A stretch of 64,000 nt of DNA from Liquorilactobacillus hordei DSM 19519 (GCF_019443985.1 NZ_CP049303.1:1426001-1490000), one strand, 5' to 3'; counted from the stretch's first letter, positions 9,620 through 18,853 are shown. The notes: generated by a model from the sequence alone, not told the origin. Made by a program: numbers and translations.

Positions 9620-9834
9620 CTCAAAAAGTACGGCTCGATTTTATTCAAGCGATACTCCATTGCTGTAATGGGCGCAATCCCAGTAACTACTACAATTAAA
9701 AATCATAGTTACAACTTGTAGCTTACTTTCATTTTCGTTCCAACTGCCTCGTTGCACCAGTAGGAGGCTCTCTTAAAATTATCCCGAAAATTACTCTTCT
9801 ACGCATCGTCTTTCGTGTATTCCGTTATCATTAG
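9572..9834 (-). ncRNA. T-box riboswitch leader, cut off from brnQ by IS1182
   Basis: On the minus strand the stretch ends with AAAGGTGGTAACACG (complement of 9580-9594), the T-box motif that binds the free tRNA 3' end. Upstream is a Stem I. ATTTTCG (complement of 9785-9791) pairs with CGAAAAT (complement of 9731-9737), and GTAG pairs with CTAC. Together they enclose a specifier loop with AGTA on one side and GAAAGTAAG on the other (complement of 9722-9730). The specifier codon is GTA (Val) or AGT (Ser), depending on register; valine would suit brnQ. The IS begins 8 nt after the T-box motif, so the terminator/antiterminator choice is destroyed. A poly-T tract survives on the brnQ side. Confidence 0.85.
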
Positions 9835-9839
9835 CTAGA

Positions 9840-9868
9840 AGTTTATAAAAATAATGCGAAGTTGTCAA
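9840..9868 (-). promoter_or_regulatory. Promoter of the T-box leader
   Basis: On the minus strand TTGACA (complement of 9863-9868) is followed after 17 bp by TAAACT (complement of 9840-9845). Transcription would begin near 9834, just before Stem I of the T-box, and now runs into the antisense strand of the transposase gene. Confidence 0.75.
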
Positions 9869-9950
9869 GTCTAGTTTTGTATTTTTTTAATTGTTAGCGC
9901 CTTTATTAAAAATGATATTGCTTCCAATTTATTTAAAAGAAAACAAGTAT

Positions 9951-9992
9951 TTATCAAGTTGATAAATGCCATAAATAATACTGTGCTATAAT
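9951..9992 (+). promoter_or_regulatory. Promoter of the GH3 gene with a 15-bp palindrome
   Basis: TATAAT at 9987-9992 is preceded by TGC, giving an extended -10, 47 nt before the start codon. No good -35 is visible at the right spacing. TTATCAA-G-TTGATAA (9951-9965) is a perfect palindrome just upstream, a candidate regulator site in the divergent interval. Confidence 0.55.
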
Positions 9993-10038
9993 TTTAACTG
10001 TATTTTATAACTAAATTGTTAAAAAAGGATAGGTTGAA

Positions 10039-11184
10039 ATGAGAAAGATATTTTTATTTTTAGTATCAATTTTTATTTTTGGGGGTATAAACTTTTCTAC
10101 TGTAGTTTATGCAAAAAACGTTCACAGAATCAATAATCAACAACTAAAAGAAGTTATTAGTAAAATGACGCTCTCACAAAAAATTGCACAAATGTATATT
10201 ATAACTACAAAAGGCACTCAATCAGAATCAGCTATAGCTATTAAACAATATCAACCGGGAGGCATAATTTTATTTGGAAATGATTTTAAAAATCAAACAA
10301 AGCAAAACTTCATTGCTAACATGCAAAACTATAAAAATCAGGCAAATTTATCCTTAATAATTGGTACAGATCAAGAAGGAGGGACAGTTTCACGGTTATC
10401 ATCAAATCCTTCTTTGACTAATAACAAAACTTTTGCTTCACCACAACAACTTTATCAAGCAGGCGGTAGAAAAGGTGTAGTCAAAGCTGCTGGAGATACG
10501 GCAAAAATTTTGAATTCTTTACAAATTAATCTTAACTTTGCACCCGTAGCTGATGTTTCAACTGACCCAAATAGTTTTATTTATGAAAGATCTTTGGGGC
10601 TAGATTATAAACAAACAGCGCACATTATTAAAGAGGAAGTTGCACAAATTCAAAAAAATAAAGTTGCAGCTAGTTTAAAACATTTTCCTGGATATGGTAC
10701 AGCTGGGGATACTCATACAGGATTTGCAACAACAACTCGCACACTTACCAATTTTGAGAATAGTGATTTTTTACCGTTTAAAGCTGGTATTAAGGCAGGA
10801 GCACAAACTGTTTTAGTTTCACATATTTTTGTTACTTCGATTGATTCTGAATATCCAGCTTCATTGTCACCGAAAATCCATCAACTTTTACGAAAGAAAT
10901 TAAAATTTAAAAAAGTAATTATAACTGATGATTTGAGTATGGGAGCAATTACTAAATTTGCGGCTGACAAACATATTTCACCTGACTTACTCGCAGTAGA
11001 AGCTGGAAACGATATGTTACTCAGCAATAATATTGTTGATGGTACTTCAAGTATTGTACAAGCTGTCAAAAATAAGCAAATTAAAGAGAGCCAAATTAAT
11101 AAATCTGTTTATCGTATTTTAAAATTAAAGAGGGACTTAGGAATTTTAAACCAAAAAAGTATTAAGAATCAGCAAAGAAATTAA
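10039..11184 (+). CDS. nagZ: Secreted glycoside hydrolase family 3, NagZ-like beta-N-acetylhexosaminidase
   Basis: 381 aa. A signal peptide of about 25 residues ends near VVYA. It lacks a lipobox Cys, so the product is probably released or held by the hydrophobic segment. The GH3 barrel shows GTDQEGGTVSRL, KHFPGYGTAGDTHTGF (the NagZ Lys-His and Asp-x-His loop) and ITDDLSMGAI with the nucleophile Asp. The family removes terminal N-acetylglucosamine from peptidoglycan fragments or other glycans, so a cell-wall turnover role outside the membrane is likely. One-domain length agrees with NagZ; beta-glucosidase-type GH3 enzymes are much longer. Confidence 0.85.
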   Translation: MRKIFLFLVSIFIFGGINFSTVVYAKNVHRINNQQLKEVISKMTLSQKIAQMYIITTKGTQSESAIAIKQYQPGGIILFGNDFKNQTKQNFIANMQNYKNQANLSLIIGTDQEGGTVSRLSSNPSLTNNKTFASPQQLYQAGGRKGVVKAAGDTAKILNSLQINLNFAPVADVSTDPNSFIYERSLGLDYKQTAHIIKEEVAQIQKNKVAASLKHFPGYGTAGDTHTGFATTTRTLTNFENSDFLPFKAGIKAGAQTVLVSHIFVTSIDSEYPASLSPKIHQLLRKKLKFKKVIITDDLSMGAITKFAADKHISPDLLAVEAGNDMLLSNNIVDGTSSIVQAVKNKQIKESQINKSVYRILKLKRDLGILNQKSIKNQQRN

Positions 11185-11200
11185 AGAATTTCTTTAATTT
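11178..11200 (+). terminator. Terminator-like hairpin after nagZ
   Basis: AAATTAAAG and CTTTAATTT pair around a 5-nt loop. The first arm overlaps the nagZ stop codon. The T run is short, so termination may be weak. Confidence 0.5.
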
Positions 11201-11266
11201 TCGTTGATGTTAGTTTTTTTACGTTGTATCATATATGTATAAATATTTATTTTGGGGGAATACATA

Positions 11267-12133
11267 ATGAAACTTTGTTCAAATTGTCATTCAGAAATGG
11301 AAGACAGTACTAAATTTTGTACCAATTGTGGTGCAAAAATGATTATCGAAGGGGACCAAAAAGAAGCAACTACAGCTTCTCAATCTCCAGAAACTAGTGA
11401 TAGTTCAAAAAACAGGGGAAACTCCTCAATAGACACACAGGCTTTACAAAATGCGCTTCAAGGTTATTGGGGTTGGTTACTTGCATCATGGAAAAAACCT
11501 TTTGAGGCACAAAAAACTACTAAATATGCAGGTTTGTTAACTCTATTTTTAGAAAGTTTATTTTTTACTTTAGGTATTGGACATTGGGTTCAAAAGGCAA
11601 CTTCAGCGGCAACAAATACAGCTAACAACATATTAGGAGCATTTTCAAATACTTCATCTAGTTATAATAATTCATATTCAATTGGTATTGGGTTTTATCT
11701 TACTATTATCCTAACAATTTGGCTTGCAGCTGTAGCTATGATTGGGGTTGCATTTTTAATTCATCATGCAGTCGGTAAAAATTTAGGTGAAGAAAAATTC
11801 ATTGATTATCTAAATAAATTGTCCCATTATAGTAGTTCAATTCTTTTGTTAACAATACTTTTTTTCTTAATCTCTTTATCTGGAATAAGTACTGTTTCAA
11901 TGTTAGTCATCATTCTAATAATAACTTTGATTTCTACTATTTGGGAAATAGCTATTATTTGTGGGGTTGTTGAACTTAAAGAAGCAAATCAACTGGATCG
12001 GATTTATGGAGCAACAATTACAGTTGCAATCTGTATTGTGATTGAATTAATTGCTCTTTCAATAGTTATGTCTCAATTAGGAGATACACTTGGTTCGTTC
12101 TTTACTTCATTACTTAACGGGGGAGGTTTGTAA
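11267..12133 (+). CDS. Zinc-ribbon membrane protein
   Basis: 288 aa from the ATG at 11267, 7 nt after GGGGG. A zinc ribbon lies at the extreme N-terminus (C4, C7, C18, C21), then a polar linker (about 30-70). About five hydrophobic segments follow in the rest, including the strongly aliphatic stretch ILLLTILFFLISLSG. Such proteins are common in lactobacilli and have no firm function; zinc-ribbon domains at the cytosolic end may sense redox or metal state. Two nucleotides separate it from a second zinc-ribbon protein of TcaA type, so the two are co-transcribed and may work together at the envelope; this is inference from context. Confidence 0.75.
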   Translation: MKLCSNCHSEMEDSTKFCTNCGAKMIIEGDQKEATTASQSPETSDSSKNRGNSSIDTQALQNALQGYWGWLLASWKKPFEAQKTTKYAGLLTLFLESLFFTLGIGHWVQKATSAATNTANNILGAFSNTSSSYNNSYSIGIGFYLTIILTIWLAAVAMIGVAFLIHHAVGKNLGEEKFIDYLNKLSHYSSSILLLTILFFLISLSGISTVSMLVIILIITLISTIWEIAIICGVVELKEANQLDRIYGATITVAICIVIELIALSIVMSQLGDTLGSFFTSLLNGGGL

Positions 12134-12135
12134 AA

Positions 12136-13542
12136 ATGGCCTCAGAAATATTTTGTCCGGAATGTGGTAGTAAAATTAAGGCGGGTCTTGCTTTTTGCCC
12201 AAATTGTGGTCATAAATTGAGTCAAATAAATGCTTCTACAAAAAAAGATGACTCTACCACCACAGAATCTTCTTTGCAACGTAGTGGGAATGCTACTGCG
12301 GTGCAACAGCCTAAAAAACCGCTTGATAAGCGCTTAATTGGTGCTTTTTTCGTTATTATTGTAATAATAGTTGGGGGTTATTTTGGATTAAAAGATTATT
12401 ACCAACCACAAAAACAGTTCAATCGAATAATTACAGCAATGGGAAATCCTGATAAGAGCTTGGCTAAATATATAAAAACCAATGATCCAACTTTACAGAA
12501 TAAGATTTCTGATAAGAATCTAAAACCAATTCAAAAATATTTTGAAAAAAACAAACAAGCATTGGCCGAGTTAAAAACAACTCTTCAGCAAGGCTCAACA
12601 TATAACAATACCTACTCAATTGAACAAAGTGGAAAGGCTTGGCTCTTCTTTCCTCGCTATAAGGTCAATGTTGCCGCAGCTTATGTAACGCTTTCGACTA
12701 ATCATTCTGGAGTCACTTTTTATCAAGATGGTAAGAAATTGACAACAACTACAAATGCAAATTATAGCAAAAAAGTTGGACCAGTATTCCCTGGGTTGTA
12801 CACTTTTAAATCTGGAGGAACAATATCTGGAAAAAAACTTGTTAATACTTCGAGTAGCACACTGGTTTCAGGATCACAGAATTTGTCTTTGAATTTAAGA
12901 ATTGCAACTTTCACAATTAGTGGTAGCAAAGGTTCAACTGTCTACCTGAACAATAAAAAAGTTGGTGTATTAAATAATAGCGGAAAGCTCAAGTTTAAAG
13001 ATTACCCAATTAGTAACAATTTAAGTGCATATCTTACACTTAAAGTTTCTGGTAAGACTGTTAAATCCAAAACAGTCAACGTCAGCAATAAATTAGCCTA
13101 TGGCTATCAAACTATTTCACCGTCATTTGAAGGTGTTGTTTCTAAAAGTGATGCGGAAGAACTGTTGGGAAATGCTTTTTCTGGTACAGAATACGGAACA
13201 GAGGATTCAGCAACAGCGGAACTTTTTGTTGGTCAAGAGAGTAATTCAAGTTACAACGATTTATTGAAATTCTTTGATTCTTTCAAAACGAATGATAATA
13301 TTGAAACCTATAACTCAGAAATTTCAAAAATTAATTCAGTGACTCCATCAGGGAAGAACAAGGCTATTGTTTCTTATTCAGTAAAATATACCTTTACTAC
13401 TAGTGGAGATTCAGGGGATTCAACCAAAGTTCAGCAATTCACCTATCCTAATGCAGAAATTGTTAAACAAAATGGTGAATATAAAATTCAAACAATTGGT
13501 GTCACTCAATCAGCTGATTGGGAAAAGGATTACTCTGACTAG
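12136..13542 (+). CDS. TcaA-like zinc-ribbon membrane-anchored protein
   Basis: 468 aa. N-terminal zinc ribbon (C7, C10, C21, C24), a low-complexity linker, one membrane segment (about 67-87) and a large extracellular part of about 380 residues. The order resembles staphylococcal TcaA and Bacillus YvbJ: zinc ribbon, TM, then repeated beta-rich domains (about 105-230 and 230-330) and an NTF2-like C-terminal domain (about 350-465). TcaA influences glycopeptide susceptibility and cell-wall stress; that role is not proven here. The start follows GGGGGAGG at the end of the previous gene, with a 2-nt gap. Confidence 0.75.
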   Translation: MASEIFCPECGSKIKAGLAFCPNCGHKLSQINASTKKDDSTTTESSLQRSGNATAVQQPKKPLDKRLIGAFFVIIVIIVGGYFGLKDYYQPQKQFNRIITAMGNPDKSLAKYIKTNDPTLQNKISDKNLKPIQKYFEKNKQALAELKTTLQQGSTYNNTYSIEQSGKAWLFFPRYKVNVAAAYVTLSTNHSGVTFYQDGKKLTTTTNANYSKKVGPVFPGLYTFKSGGTISGKKLVNTSSSTLVSGSQNLSLNLRIATFTISGSKGSTVYLNNKKVGVLNNSGKLKFKDYPISNNLSAYLTLKVSGKTVKSKTVNVSNKLAYGYQTISPSFEGVVSKSDAEELLGNAFSGTEYGTEDSATAELFVGQESNSSYNDLLKFFDSFKTNDNIETYNSEISKINSVTPSGKNKAIVSYSVKYTFTTSGDSGDSTKVQQFTYPNAEIVKQNGEYKIQTIGVTQSADWEKDYSD

Positions 13543-13615
13543 GGTTGTTAAGTAACTGGATTAGAAGCAAAAAATAGTTCCTGTACAACTATTTTAAAAC
13601 TTTATATCTATGAGA

Positions 13616-13648
13616 AATGAGTGTACATATACATGTAGCTCATTTTTT
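13616..13648 (+). terminator. Terminator of the zinc-ribbon operon
   Basis: AATGAG and CTCATT form the base and TACAT/ATGTA the top of a hairpin, followed by seven T residues, 70 nt after the stop codon. Confidence 0.8.
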
Positions 13649-13784
13649 TAATTTGGAAATTTTCATTCCGCGACTTTATATATAAAGTAAATAGCCTTAT
13701 TTCATTGAGAATTCTTTGATTAGTAAAATAAAAAATGATAACATAGCAATGGTTCTGTTAGACTAAGAGAAAGAGGGTAATAAA

Positions 13785-16031
13785 GTGGACAACGAATGGA
13801 TTGAAATTTCAAATGCATATCAAAATAATTTAAAAAATATTTCTGTTAAGGTGCCAAAACATCAATTAACAGTGTTTACAGGTGTTTCGGGTTCTGGTAA
13901 ATCGACTTTGGTTTTTGACACGTTAGTCGCACAATCAAGACGCGAATTAAATGACACATTTTCAAGTTACATCCAGCATATGTTGCCTAAATATGGGAGA
14001 CCAGAAGTTAACGATATTATCAATCTTCCGATAGCCATTCCAATTGAACAAAGAAAAATGTCTGGCAATATTAGATCAACTGTTGGTACATATACTGAAA
14101 TATATACTTTTTTAAGACTACTTTTTTCAAGGATAGGTAAACCCTTTGTTGGTTATTCTGACGTTTTTTCTTTCAATCATCCCCAAGGAAAGTGTGAGGT
14201 TTGTGATGGCTTGGGGTTTACAAAAGAAATTAATTTGCATTATCTAGTCGACTTCAACCAATCTTTGAATGAGGATCCAATTAATTTCCCAACTTTTGGT
14301 AATGGTGCATGGCGCTGGAAACGCTATGCTTATAGCGGTTTGTTTGATTTAAATAAAAAAATCAAGGACTATTCACCAGAAGAACTCAACTTATTTCTTT
14401 ATGTCCCTCAACAAAAGTTAACATCACCTCCTGAAAAATGGCCTAAAACTGCATTATACGAAGGGTTATTACCTAGAATCAAAAGAAGTATCATAAATAC
14501 CTCTGAAGGGAAACGTCACAAAAAGCAACTTGAGAATTTTGTCGTAACTGAAGTATGTTCCGCTTGCAATGGTTCAAGGCTTAATGAAAAGTCACTTAGT
14601 TGCAAGATTGAAAAGCAAAGTATTAGTGACTTAGTTTCCATGCCGATTGACGAATTAATACTTTTCATAAAAAGTATTAATAGTACATTGGTTGAAGATG
14701 TGATTGCACAAATTATTAAGCGTTTAGAAGCATTAATTACAATTGGTTTAGGTTATCTGAACTTGGCAAGAAGTACTGACACATTGTCAGGTGGTGAAGC
14801 ACAAAGAATTAGAATTGCTAAACATATTACAAGTTCCTTGAACGATGTCATGTATGTTTTAGATGAACCAAGTTCGGGACTACACCCTAAAGACATTGAA
14901 CGAATCTATAATTGTTTAAATATTTTAAAAAAACAAGGTAATACGATTATTTTAGTTGAACATAATCCCTTACTAATTGAAAAAGCTGATTATATTATTG
15001 ATGTTGGCCCCGGACCCGGTGAGGCTGGCGGCCAAATTCAATTTGCCGGAACATATGATGATTTTAAACATGCAGATACCATTACAAGTTCTGCGTTGCG
15101 TGAAAAGCAAAATGAACAAATTGAACCCCAGACATTTAACAACTGGTTTTCGGTACAAAACCAAAACATGAATACATTAACAAACATCTCTGTGAAGTTC
15201 CCTTTAAATTCATTAACTGTACTTTGCGGTGTAGCTGGTTCTGGAAAGACCTCACTTGCAAAGATTATTAGGTTAGAGCTTGAAAAAGAAAACGTTGACG
15301 TTATTAATATTTCACAAAAAAATATTGGTATCAGTCTTAGGTCAACACCCATGACATATTTAGATATTTTTAATGATATTAGAAAATTATTTGCTAAAGC
15401 AAACAAAGTCAGCGCAGCGCTATTCAGCTATAATTCAAAAGGGGCCTGCCCAAACTGCAATGGTAAAGGTGTTATAGTAAATGATATGTACTTTATGGAT
15501 GACGTTGTATCAGAATGTGAATTATGTCACGGTACTCGCTATGCCAGTGAGATTCTACAGTATAAATACAATAAAAAAACAATAGTTGATGTGTTATCGA
15601 TGACAGTTAGCCAAGCACTGAGCTTTTTTGATGGAGAGCCTAAAATCTCCGTTGGTTTACAGGCTATTTATGATGTTGGTCTTGGATATTTGAAATTGAA
15701 TCAATCTCTGAAAACATTATCTGGCGGAGAATTACAGCGGATCAAACTCTCAAGCTTTTTACAAAAAAAGGGCAGTGTCTATATGATTGATGAACCTACG
15801 AATGGATTGCATTTAAGAGATATTGATCGGCTATTACAGCTTTTTGCTAAATTAATTGAAAACGGAAATACTGTTGTTATTATTGAACACAGTCTTAAAG
15901 TCATTCGCAGGGCTGACTGGTTAATTGAGATGGGACCTGAGGGAGGAAAGAACGGAGGTAAGGTCATGTTCTCTGGTACTTATAAGGAATTAAAAAATTC
16001 AAAAGATTCAATTACAAGACCTTATTTATAA
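13785..16031 (+). CDS. UvrA-like ABC ATPase (short UvrA2/DrrC type)
   Basis: 748 aa from a GTG start after AGAGGG; true UvrA is about 940-950 aa. Both ABC modules are present: Walker A GVSGSGKSTLVFDT near residue 32 and GVAGSGKTSLAK near 483. The signatures are LSGGEAQRIRIAKH and LSGGELQRIKLSSF, and the Walker B regions are MYVLDEPSSGLH and VYMIDEPTNGLH. Zinc modules CEVC/CSAC and CPNC/CELC are retained. The missing length falls in the first module, where UvrA carries its UvrB-binding and insertion domains. Such short paralogues occur in antibiotic-resistance or lesion-tolerance roles (DrrC-like). It is unlikely to replace UvrA in repair. Confidence 0.85.
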   Translation: MDNEWIEISNAYQNNLKNISVKVPKHQLTVFTGVSGSGKSTLVFDTLVAQSRRELNDTFSSYIQHMLPKYGRPEVNDIINLPIAIPIEQRKMSGNIRSTVGTYTEIYTFLRLLFSRIGKPFVGYSDVFSFNHPQGKCEVCDGLGFTKEINLHYLVDFNQSLNEDPINFPTFGNGAWRWKRYAYSGLFDLNKKIKDYSPEELNLFLYVPQQKLTSPPEKWPKTALYEGLLPRIKRSIINTSEGKRHKKQLENFVVTEVCSACNGSRLNEKSLSCKIEKQSISDLVSMPIDELILFIKSINSTLVEDVIAQIIKRLEALITIGLGYLNLARSTDTLSGGEAQRIRIAKHITSSLNDVMYVLDEPSSGLHPKDIERIYNCLNILKKQGNTIILVEHNPLLIEKADYIIDVGPGPGEAGGQIQFAGTYDDFKHADTITSSALREKQNEQIEPQTFNNWFSVQNQNMNTLTNISVKFPLNSLTVLCGVAGSGKTSLAKIIRLELEKENVDVINISQKNIGISLRSTPMTYLDIFNDIRKLFAKANKVSAALFSYNSKGACPNCNGKGVIVNDMYFMDDVVSECELCHGTRYASEILQYKYNKKTIVDVLSMTVSQALSFFDGEPKISVGLQAIYDVGLGYLKLNQSLKTLSGGELQRIKLSSFLQKKGSVYMIDEPTNGLHLRDIDRLLQLFAKLIENGNTVVIIEHSLKVIRRADWLIEMGPEGGKNGGKVMFSGTYKELKNSKDSITRPYL

Positions 16032-16080
16032 AAAAGCTTATATTAAAGTGAGAAAGAATTTGCTGATTAGTTAAAAATAT

Positions 16081-16127
16081 GGGGCTGAGTCAAAGAGTTA
16101 AAAATTTGATTCAGTCCCTTTATTTAT
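16081..16127 (+). terminator. Terminator after the UvrA-like gene
   Basis: GGGGCTGA(G)TCAAA pairs with TTTGATTCAG(T)CCC around a short A-rich loop and is followed by TTTATTTATT. Confidence 0.75.
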
Positions 16128-16191
16128 TAAGATATTCGTAGACTAGAAGATAAAATGTAACTAGAAGTAATTTGGTTATATTAAAATAAAA

Positions 16192-16812
16192 TTACTTATC
16201 TGTCCCTCTCTTTAAATATTCCTTTTGTTTATTTTCCCAATAAATTTTATCCTCATTAGTAATCCTGCGAATTGTTCTTGCAGGATTTCCCGCAGCAACA
16301 GTATTATCAGGAATGTCTTTTGTCACAATTGAACCCGCACCAATGACAACATTATTACCAATTTTAACACCTGGACAAACTACTGTATTTCCACCAATCC
16401 AGACATTATTACCAATCGTAATTTGATGTCCATATTCAAGTTGTTTGTTTCGTACATCTGCATCTATTGGATGACCAGCAGTATAGAGTGAAACCCTCGG
16501 GCTTAGCATAACCTGATTACCAATCCTAATTGGTGCAACATCCAAAAATATGCAATCATAGTTTGCATAAAAGTGGCTTCCAATATGCAAATTTGAAGCA
16601 TAGTCCATTCTTACCGGTACCTCAATGTAAGCATCTTGTGTTGGACAATCAATCATTGAATTAAGTAACTTGCTACGCTCTGGACCTTGATCGACTGGTA
16701 TAACTTCATTATATAGATAAGTCCATTGTTTTGCTTTCATCCTCATCTGCACCAATTCCGCGTCGCTTGAATTATATAATTCTCCTGCGATCATTAACTC
16801 TCGTTCGTTCAA
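16192..16812 (-). CDS. Sugar O-acetyltransferase (maltose/galactoside acetyltransferase type)
   Basis: 206 aa, matching the Maa/LacA/NodL group. An N-terminal Mac domain (about 1-55, MIAGELYNSSDAELVQMR) precedes a left-handed beta-helix of hexapeptide repeats (about 75-185, IGNNVWIGGNTVVCPGVKIG). The catalytic His is in YTAGHPIDAD. The enzyme acetylates sugars with acetyl-CoA in the cytosol, a detoxifying or export-linked reaction; the sugar is not clear. The start follows AGGAGG. It lies downstream of a disabled AraC regulator on the same strand, which may have controlled it. Confidence 0.92.
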   Translation of the reverse strand: MNERELMIAGELYNSSDAELVQMRMKAKQWTYLYNEVIPVDQGPERSKLLNSMIDCPTQDAYIEVPVRMDYASNLHIGSHFYANYDCIFLDVAPIRIGNQVMLSPRVSLYTAGHPIDADVRNKQLEYGHQITIGNNVWIGGNTVVCPGVKIGNNVVIGAGSIVTKDIPDNTVAAGNPARTIRRITNEDKIYWENKQKEYLKRGTDK

Positions 16813-16886
16813 TATAAAAACCTCCTTATAAAAAATAAATTACAAGATATAAATTAACATATTTAGAATAGTCTTAAAGGACAACT

Positions 16887-17759
16887 TTAAAAGTACCTAG
16901 TATCATTTTTATGGTATTGAGCATATTTTCTACGATAAGCACTAGGTGTTACTCCTTTCCATGCTTTAAAATTTCGATAAAATGTTTTATCACTTGCAAA
17001 GCCACATTCGCCAGCAATATAACCAACTGCTTTATTTGTTTCCAGAAGTAAACGTCTGGCATTTAACAACCTAACTAAGCGAATATATTTATTTACAGAC
17101 ATTTGTACAGTATAGCCAAATTGTTGATTAAGTGTTGTCAATGAAACATGAAATTGTGAAGCAATCATAGTTCCCGTTATTTGTCGTGAATAGTCCTCAT
17201 TAATTACATTCATAACTGTATCAACCAACAAAGAATTTGGATTAATATCTTGTTCAATCATAGGAGTTGTAAAAGATTCAGCTAATATTGCCAATACCAT
17301 GAAAAAATGACTTAAAATTTTCATTCTTATAACGTCATTTGTCTGGCAATGGATAAGATCATGAATTGCTATAAAATGCTTTTTCAAGGCTTCATATGCA
17401 GCAGTAGTTGATTTTGACAAATTTTCATTTTGCAAATTAATCTGCCAATTGGGACTACTTAATAATGATGATTGCAGGACACTATCATCCACGATTAAGC
17501 CAAATTCTAACCAATCTACCTTTGAAGGACCACTTATACTATGAATAACACGATGATTGATCGCCTATATATCACCTGGATGATATTCTTTTGTAACCCC
17601 ATCTGTTACAAACTTTAATGCAGTGCCAGTCACCAAATAGTTTATTTCAATTCCATGATGCCAGTGAGGAGGAACATTAACACCTTTTGTTGCATCATGT
17701 TCATAGTATTTAAATGGCAGTCTAGGTGTAAATTGAACGTTCTCATATTGAATAGTCAA
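16887..17759 (-). pseudogene. AraC-family regulator interrupted by one in-frame TAG
   Basis: The frame from 17759 encodes a cupin sensor domain start (PPHWHHGIEINYLVTGTALKF) and stops at a TAG (17565-17567) after HPGDI. The same frame continues without any further break (AINHRVIHSI...) to 16887. It ends in two helix-turn-helix motifs typical of AraC (VSLTTLNQQFGYTV and ECGFASDKTFYRNFKAWKGVTPSAYRR). Full length would be 290 aa. One substitution, for example TGG to TAG, explains the break. It is recent decay or a sequencing error. Reinitiation at 17492 could still yield the DNA-binding half. Confidence 0.88.
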
Positions 17760-18031
17760 GTTTAATCATCTCGCTTAAAAAGTCCAGATTTTTGAAATGT
17801 CAAAATAATATATGATGTCGAAATTATAGCATACTCAATCTTCGCGAACAAAGATGCGTACGTTTTTCAGTAGCTAAGTCAATAAAATGACACTAACTGG
17901 TTTCAATAATGTCCCTTTAAGAACCAGGTATTATGATAGGGTATTGATAAGATAATCTTGAAACACATTTCTAATTAATTAATAATCATTTTCAAGCTGT
18001 CAGATTACTATAAGTGAAAGGAATGAGGAAC

Positions 18032-18853
18032 ATGTCTATCAAATTAGTCGCCATTGATATAGATGATACATTACTAAATTCAAAGGGAGAATTGCTATCT
18101 AGTACAATCAATGCTGTTAAGAGTGTAATGGAACATAACATCAAAGTGGTTCTGTGTACAGGAAGACCATTAGCAGGAGTTAAGAATTATCTTAACGATT
18201 TGGGGATTGAAGGTAATGAGCAATATGTTATCACATATAATGGGGCGGTAATCGAGTCAGTAGCCGGTCATATCATTAATACTAGACTTGTTGACAATGC
18301 CCATTACCGTTCATTAACTGATTTTGGTCAAAAACACGATATTCCTTTTAATGTTCTTGATAATATGAGTACAATCTATACAGCCAATCAAAATGTAAAT
18401 AGGATGACAGTTATACAAGCGTGGGAAAATAATGCAGGAATCCTTATACGAACTCCCACAGAAATGCCAGCGGATTTTGAAATTGCTAAAGGGCTTTTTG
18501 TCGGCGAAAAAGATTTATTAGATAAAGTTGAACCATTAATTGTACAAACTTTCGCTAAAGAACTTTATATCGTGCGTTCAAGCATAAATTTTCTTGAAGT
18601 AATGAATCTCTCTGTCAACAAAGGGCAAGCTTTAAAAGATATTTCGTCAATTCTAAATATAAATGCAGATGAAGTAATGGCTATTGGGGATGAAAAAAAT
18701 GATATTCCCATGTTTAACTTTGCTGGATTAGCTGTTGCAATGAAAAATGGTTCTGAGTTAGCTAAAAAACATGCAGACTATATTACTGATACAAATGACT
18801 CTGATGGTTTAGCAAAGGCTCTTCAAAAGTCTATCTTAAATAAGATCAAATAA
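18032..18853 (+). CDS. Cof-type HAD-IIB phosphatase
   Basis: 273 aa from the ATG at 18032, 9 nt after AAAGGA; the start at 18014 would add six residues and has no site. AIDIDDTLLNS contains the nucleophile Asp and acid/base Asp, TGRPL is motif II and GDEKNDIPMF motif IV. A C2B cap lies between. It is the second Cof-type enzyme in the window, only distantly similar to the one at 1929, and probably acts on a sugar phosphate. It stands alone, divergent from the broken AraC gene. Confidence 0.9.
   Translation: MSIKLVAIDIDDTLLNSKGELLSSTINAVKSVMEHNIKVVLCTGRPLAGVKNYLNDLGIEGNEQYVITYNGAVIESVAGHIINTRLVDNAHYRSLTDFGQKHDIPFNVLDNMSTIYTANQNVNRMTVIQAWENNAGILIRTPTEMPADFEIAKGLFVGEKDLLDKVEPLIVQTFAKELYIVRSSINFLEVMNLSVNKGQALKDISSILNINADEVMAIGDEKNDIPMFNFAGLAVAMKNGSELAKKHADYITDTNDSDGLAKALQKSILNKIK

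Noticed and set aside
17565..17567. TAG in the AraC frame as a recoded amino acid
   Set aside because: Nothing suggests stop-codon recoding in this lineage and no structure is obvious after it; nonsense mutation is simpler.
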